From: Cristatella mucedo
Lineage: Eukaryota > Bryozoa > Phylactolaemata > Cristatellidae
DNA: 64,000 bases
Direction of reading: 5' to 3'
NCBI GenBank assembly: GCA_009760855.2
Contig: WPIO01000013.1
Span: 5,390,501 to 5,454,500, forward strand
Shown here: piece after piece, positions 61,190-64,000 of the stretch
How the letters are laid out: every line of letters begins with the position of its first letter
Numbering within the stretch: position 1 is the first letter of the stretch
Translations under genes and position numbers: made by a program
Notes under the pieces: model-generated
The model's input: the letters and a program-made list of their open reading frames with translations, nothing else
What the model was told of the DNA's origin: nothing
Databases searched by the model: none

Positions 61190-61640
61190 TTAGGCTGATC
61201 TCAGGCTGCTGATCGCGCTTCCCTTGCAGCAAATGTGAAGTGCCTAGAATGATGTTGAGTTCTCTGAGGGCGCTGTAGTGTTATATGTATGTATTGTATG
61301 CAGGCTCCTCTGATAAGCCACTGGTGAGCTGTTAGAAGCACCACCGAGGGGGCCGGTGCACTGCTGTGGTCCGCCTGTGATGTGGCATGGACACAGGCCG
61401 GTAACCAGCTGGTGGATTCACCATCAGGGTCGGCCAGTGCACAGTTGTAGTCGATGAATCATCGGTGTCGACCAGGGGACTGGGACAATCGTGTGAGAGT
61501 AGGGGCCGAAGGGAGCCGTGCGCTCTTGGGCTCCTTGCGTTGGGAATAAACTGTCCTTGTGTTGGGCATCGGCTGGCTCTCTGCTGTGCGACCAAACTAC
61601 AGGCGCTAGATAAAAAAGAACTATTATTATTTATCAACTA
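61190..61640 (+). repeat. L2 3'-end stub split by a solo LTR
   Basis: gcaaatgtgaagtgcctagaa...ttgagttctctgagggcgc, then the LTR, then the duplicated ggcgc and a degenerate tail with attattattt at about 61621-61632. Confidence 0.75.
61274..61601 (+). mobile_element. Solo LTR inside an L2 tail
   Basis: TGTAG...CTACA ends and 328 bp, with perfect 5-bp flanks ggcgc at 61269-61273 and 61602-61606. AATAAA lies at 61545-61550. No sequence kinship to the other two solo LTRs was noticed, so it is a separate family. No internal region remains. Confidence 0.84.
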
Positions 61641-61644
61641 CGTC

Positions 61645-63225
61645 GTTCACGCTTGCTTTAGACCGAGGTTGGGTCAAACGAGCAATATCTACAGGACTTG
61701 TGGCGTTCCCCTACCGAAAATCCATGAGAGGCAACTGCCGCCGGGTGTGACTCTAGAGGCTTTCAGAGCGGTACTTTAGGTGTCCGCAGAGCGGGACGGC
61801 CACTTTTTTTTAGAAGGCTTCTTATGCCGCTCGTCTTTGGCGCGAGCGCTCGGCGTCGGTAGCAGCAGCCAGCCATCATTTTTCCCAAGGGAAAGGGAAT
61901 ATTTTTGGATGAATACTCTGGTGGTAACTCGTTAGGTAGGTCTGAAGGAGCTCGTCGTATAGCTCACCTTCAGTGCGCAGCGTCCGGCTCTCGAAAATAT
62001 GCCAACAAACTTTTTTCCCTTTTTAGCTGAATGAGGCTTCGTGTCGACGAGCTTTTGGACGCCGCTTCCTCTCCCCAACACACAATATCTCACGAGTTAA
62101 TAGAAAGAGTAAACCTATAAAATAATAAAGTGGCTAAGCAACAAGTTTCCAAAGTGCACAAAGCGGGTTTACAAACGGCTGTAGAAGTGAACGGATTGAC
62201 CTCTCTCGCGCTCTCATGAAGGTCAAGGCCTTACCTAACGGCAAAATCCTCGCTATGACCTTGGTCCGCATTAATAGCCCTGTAACTATGTCATCCACCG
62301 GTTTTGACTCAGCATTTCTGTTTACTTACAGGCGATAAGAGCTACAATACAAAAGGCGGCAAAGTTCAACTGCACAGTCCAGCGGTGAGAGTCGTTAAGC
62401 AAGCATCGCTTAGTCGATCCGTCGCCTAATGTAGCTAGTGCTCATCGAATCAATGCCGTTTTTTATCAAAGGAACTTACTTAATATGTGCACCGCACCGC
62501 TTTACCCGCACTGTCACTTGGACGTGGTAAAAATGCGTTTATTATCTGGTTAATAGTAATTCGGCAGAATCGTCGCCAGATGTGCCGACACGCAGTTCTA
62601 TAAAGCAATATTGCTCTGGAAATATATTTAGCTACGGGCATATCTTTGTAACCGAGTTCCAGGGGTCAGAGGCTAATTCCGGCCAAACCCGCCATACTCC
62701 TGCCACGCTGCCGCTCGCCATGACGCCGAGCTAGGGTAAGTTGAGCGGCCGTCAGGTTAGACCTCTTTATGATAACGCATGCGCCAACAACAACAGGGCA
62801 ACTAAACAAGTCTACAGTGAGGGTGAGGGTCCTTTACACAGTACACTACGGGGGCGCAAAACGACGCAGCAAGCACAAACAAACGTCTTGGTTGGGCTCA
62901 GTCGGCTTCTGCAGTCCTGTCGTTGTACCGACTCCGAATCGCACAGTACGAGCGTACGCCGTCCAAAACCTGGCTAGCTGAGTAACTGCTGGCCAGTCCG
63001 AGTCGACAACTACCACAGTCGTAAGCTTCCGACGAAAGACTCTAACACACGGGGGGGTCACGAACACGCTACACGGGGAACGCGGAATAAAAAAACAAGT
63101 CAACAATGAGCGAGCTATCCAGCTCCGCTCGGGCCTTGGGTACTCGTTCCCTTGCGTGCGTGGCAGCATCGCCGCAGCACGCCTGCAAGAATCCAGGTGC
63201 ATAACTCGGCGAGACCGGGAGCCTC
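61645..63225. other. Unassigned sequence
   Basis: No recognisable gene. Frames at 62741-62977 and 62846-63202 overlap on opposite strands without motifs. Confidence 0.4.
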
Positions 63226-63229
63226 CAAC

Positions 63230-63385
63230 ACTACGACTTACTCGGCCAACTTCCCGTACCCAAGAGCCCCGGTGACCTCACGTCACCACACATGTCTTAG
63301 GTCCGACCCCGGCCTAGCCGGAGACCCTCATTACAGCAGCCTGGTCCCAGCCAACCGAACCCAGCCTGCTTACATCTTAGCGTCC
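63230..63385 (+). repeat. Repeat shared with 15772-15930 (reversed)
   Basis: cttactcggccaacttccc...gccccggtgacctcacgtcacc...tccgaccccggcctagccgg...cattacagcagcc matches the reverse complement of 15772-15930. Family unknown. Confidence 0.65.
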
Positions 63386-63890
63386 ACGGGAGTCAAACCC
63401 ATAATCTCTCAAAACTGTGGCAAATTTTAGAAAATTCGACTATTGTCGAAACTCGTGGCTGGTACCCGCCCGACCAACTGCTATCATTCCGGAAGCAATA
63501 CCCTGGTCGTAGAAGATCAAGCGAGTTGGAGTTTTTGTCGCCGCCTCAACCCACCCCCAGCTCGGCACAGACAGGCTGCTTGCACTGATGATGGATATGG
63601 GGGAACTGCAGCAGTTCTCGAACGTACGTGAGTGTGCCGCTGCCAACCTCGCCGTCCTCTGCCGTCATCGCTGCCCCTGCGATCGTCCGGTCTATCTGAA
63701 CGCCGTTCTGCCTTCCTCTCGGCGGCGTGGCCGGTGGTTCACGAGCAGCAAGCTCTATACCGTTTACCTTCCGAACGAATCCTCTCAACGGACGAGAGAG
63801 CACATGAAAGAAGCATGCAGTATGTAGCACGTAGTACATACTTTACTGCGGCACCGGTTTCAGCTGAAACCTCGCGCCCTCGGGTAGGTC
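63386..63890. other. Unassigned sequence
   Basis: No recognisable gene. Confidence 0.4.
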
Positions 63891-63895
63891 TGCTA

Positions 63896-64000
63896 CGGAC
63901 AATAAATTACATTTTCCTTTTCCTACACTTGTAGACCTTTAGCGACAGAAGCTTTTGCTCTGGAGGTCCTCACAGACTGTGGAACTCGCTTCTAAAATTC
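63896..64000 (+). repeat. L2 family-2 fragment running off the window
   Basis: ggacaataaatta...gcgacagaagcttttgctct...ctgtggaactcgcttc matches 30170-30275, the C-terminal [17 protein letters not shown] region. It continues past the window end. Confidence 0.75.

Overview
This window looks like animal nuclear DNA with intron-rich, TE-dense sequence. There are no operons, ribosome-binding sites or long uninterrupted cellular reading frames. The repeats are L2-clade LINE fragments with short tandem-repeat tails, tRNA-derived SINEs, two hAT DNA transposons, three solo LTRs and many microsatellites. My best guess is a chelicerate, probably an ixodid tick, because cytosolic sulfotransferase clusters and tRNA-like SINEs are known there. 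This is inference and was not checked against any database.

The main content is a tandem segmental duplication. Unit A runs from about 7809 to 27008 and unit B from about 27009 to 43160. Each unit carries one cytosolic sulfotransferase (SULT) gene on the + strand. The unit B copy can be assembled from seven exons (28114..42016) with compatible splice phases into a 292-residue protein. It keeps the PAPS-binding loop, the catalytic-type histidine, the 3'-phosphate-binding motif and the KxxxTVxxxE dimerisation motif. The unit A copy (8401..21279) is dead: exons 3 and 5 are deleted, exons 1 and 4 are frameshifted, and exon 6 is split by a 3.4-kb hAT element with a perfect 8-bp target duplication.

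Layout: 1-7808 is old L2 and SINE debris with small tandem repeats. 7809-27008 is unit A, including the hAT and a near-full-length L2 (about 21655-25355). 27009-43160 is unit B, with nested L2s in intron 1 and a solo LTR in intron 4. About 43000-44150 is a degenerate tandem array, and the right end of the duplication falls inside it. 44294-52000 is mostly unassigned sequence with an L2 fragment, a long CT microsatellite, a decayed OTU-like reading frame and a solo LTR. 52137-54798 is a second, dead hAT that landed in a SINE and itself received an L2. 55000-59600 holds SINE and L2 debris, including head-to-tail L2 copies. 59839-60504 is an acidic reading frame of unknown function. 61274-61601 is a solo LTR inside an L2 tail, and the window ends in another L2 fragment.

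Only the unit B sulfotransferase is a well-supported cellular gene. Because the two units are paralogous, several insertions in one unit have a matching empty site in the other. I see no CRISPR, rRNA or functional tRNA gene, and no evidence of a new defence or metabolic system.
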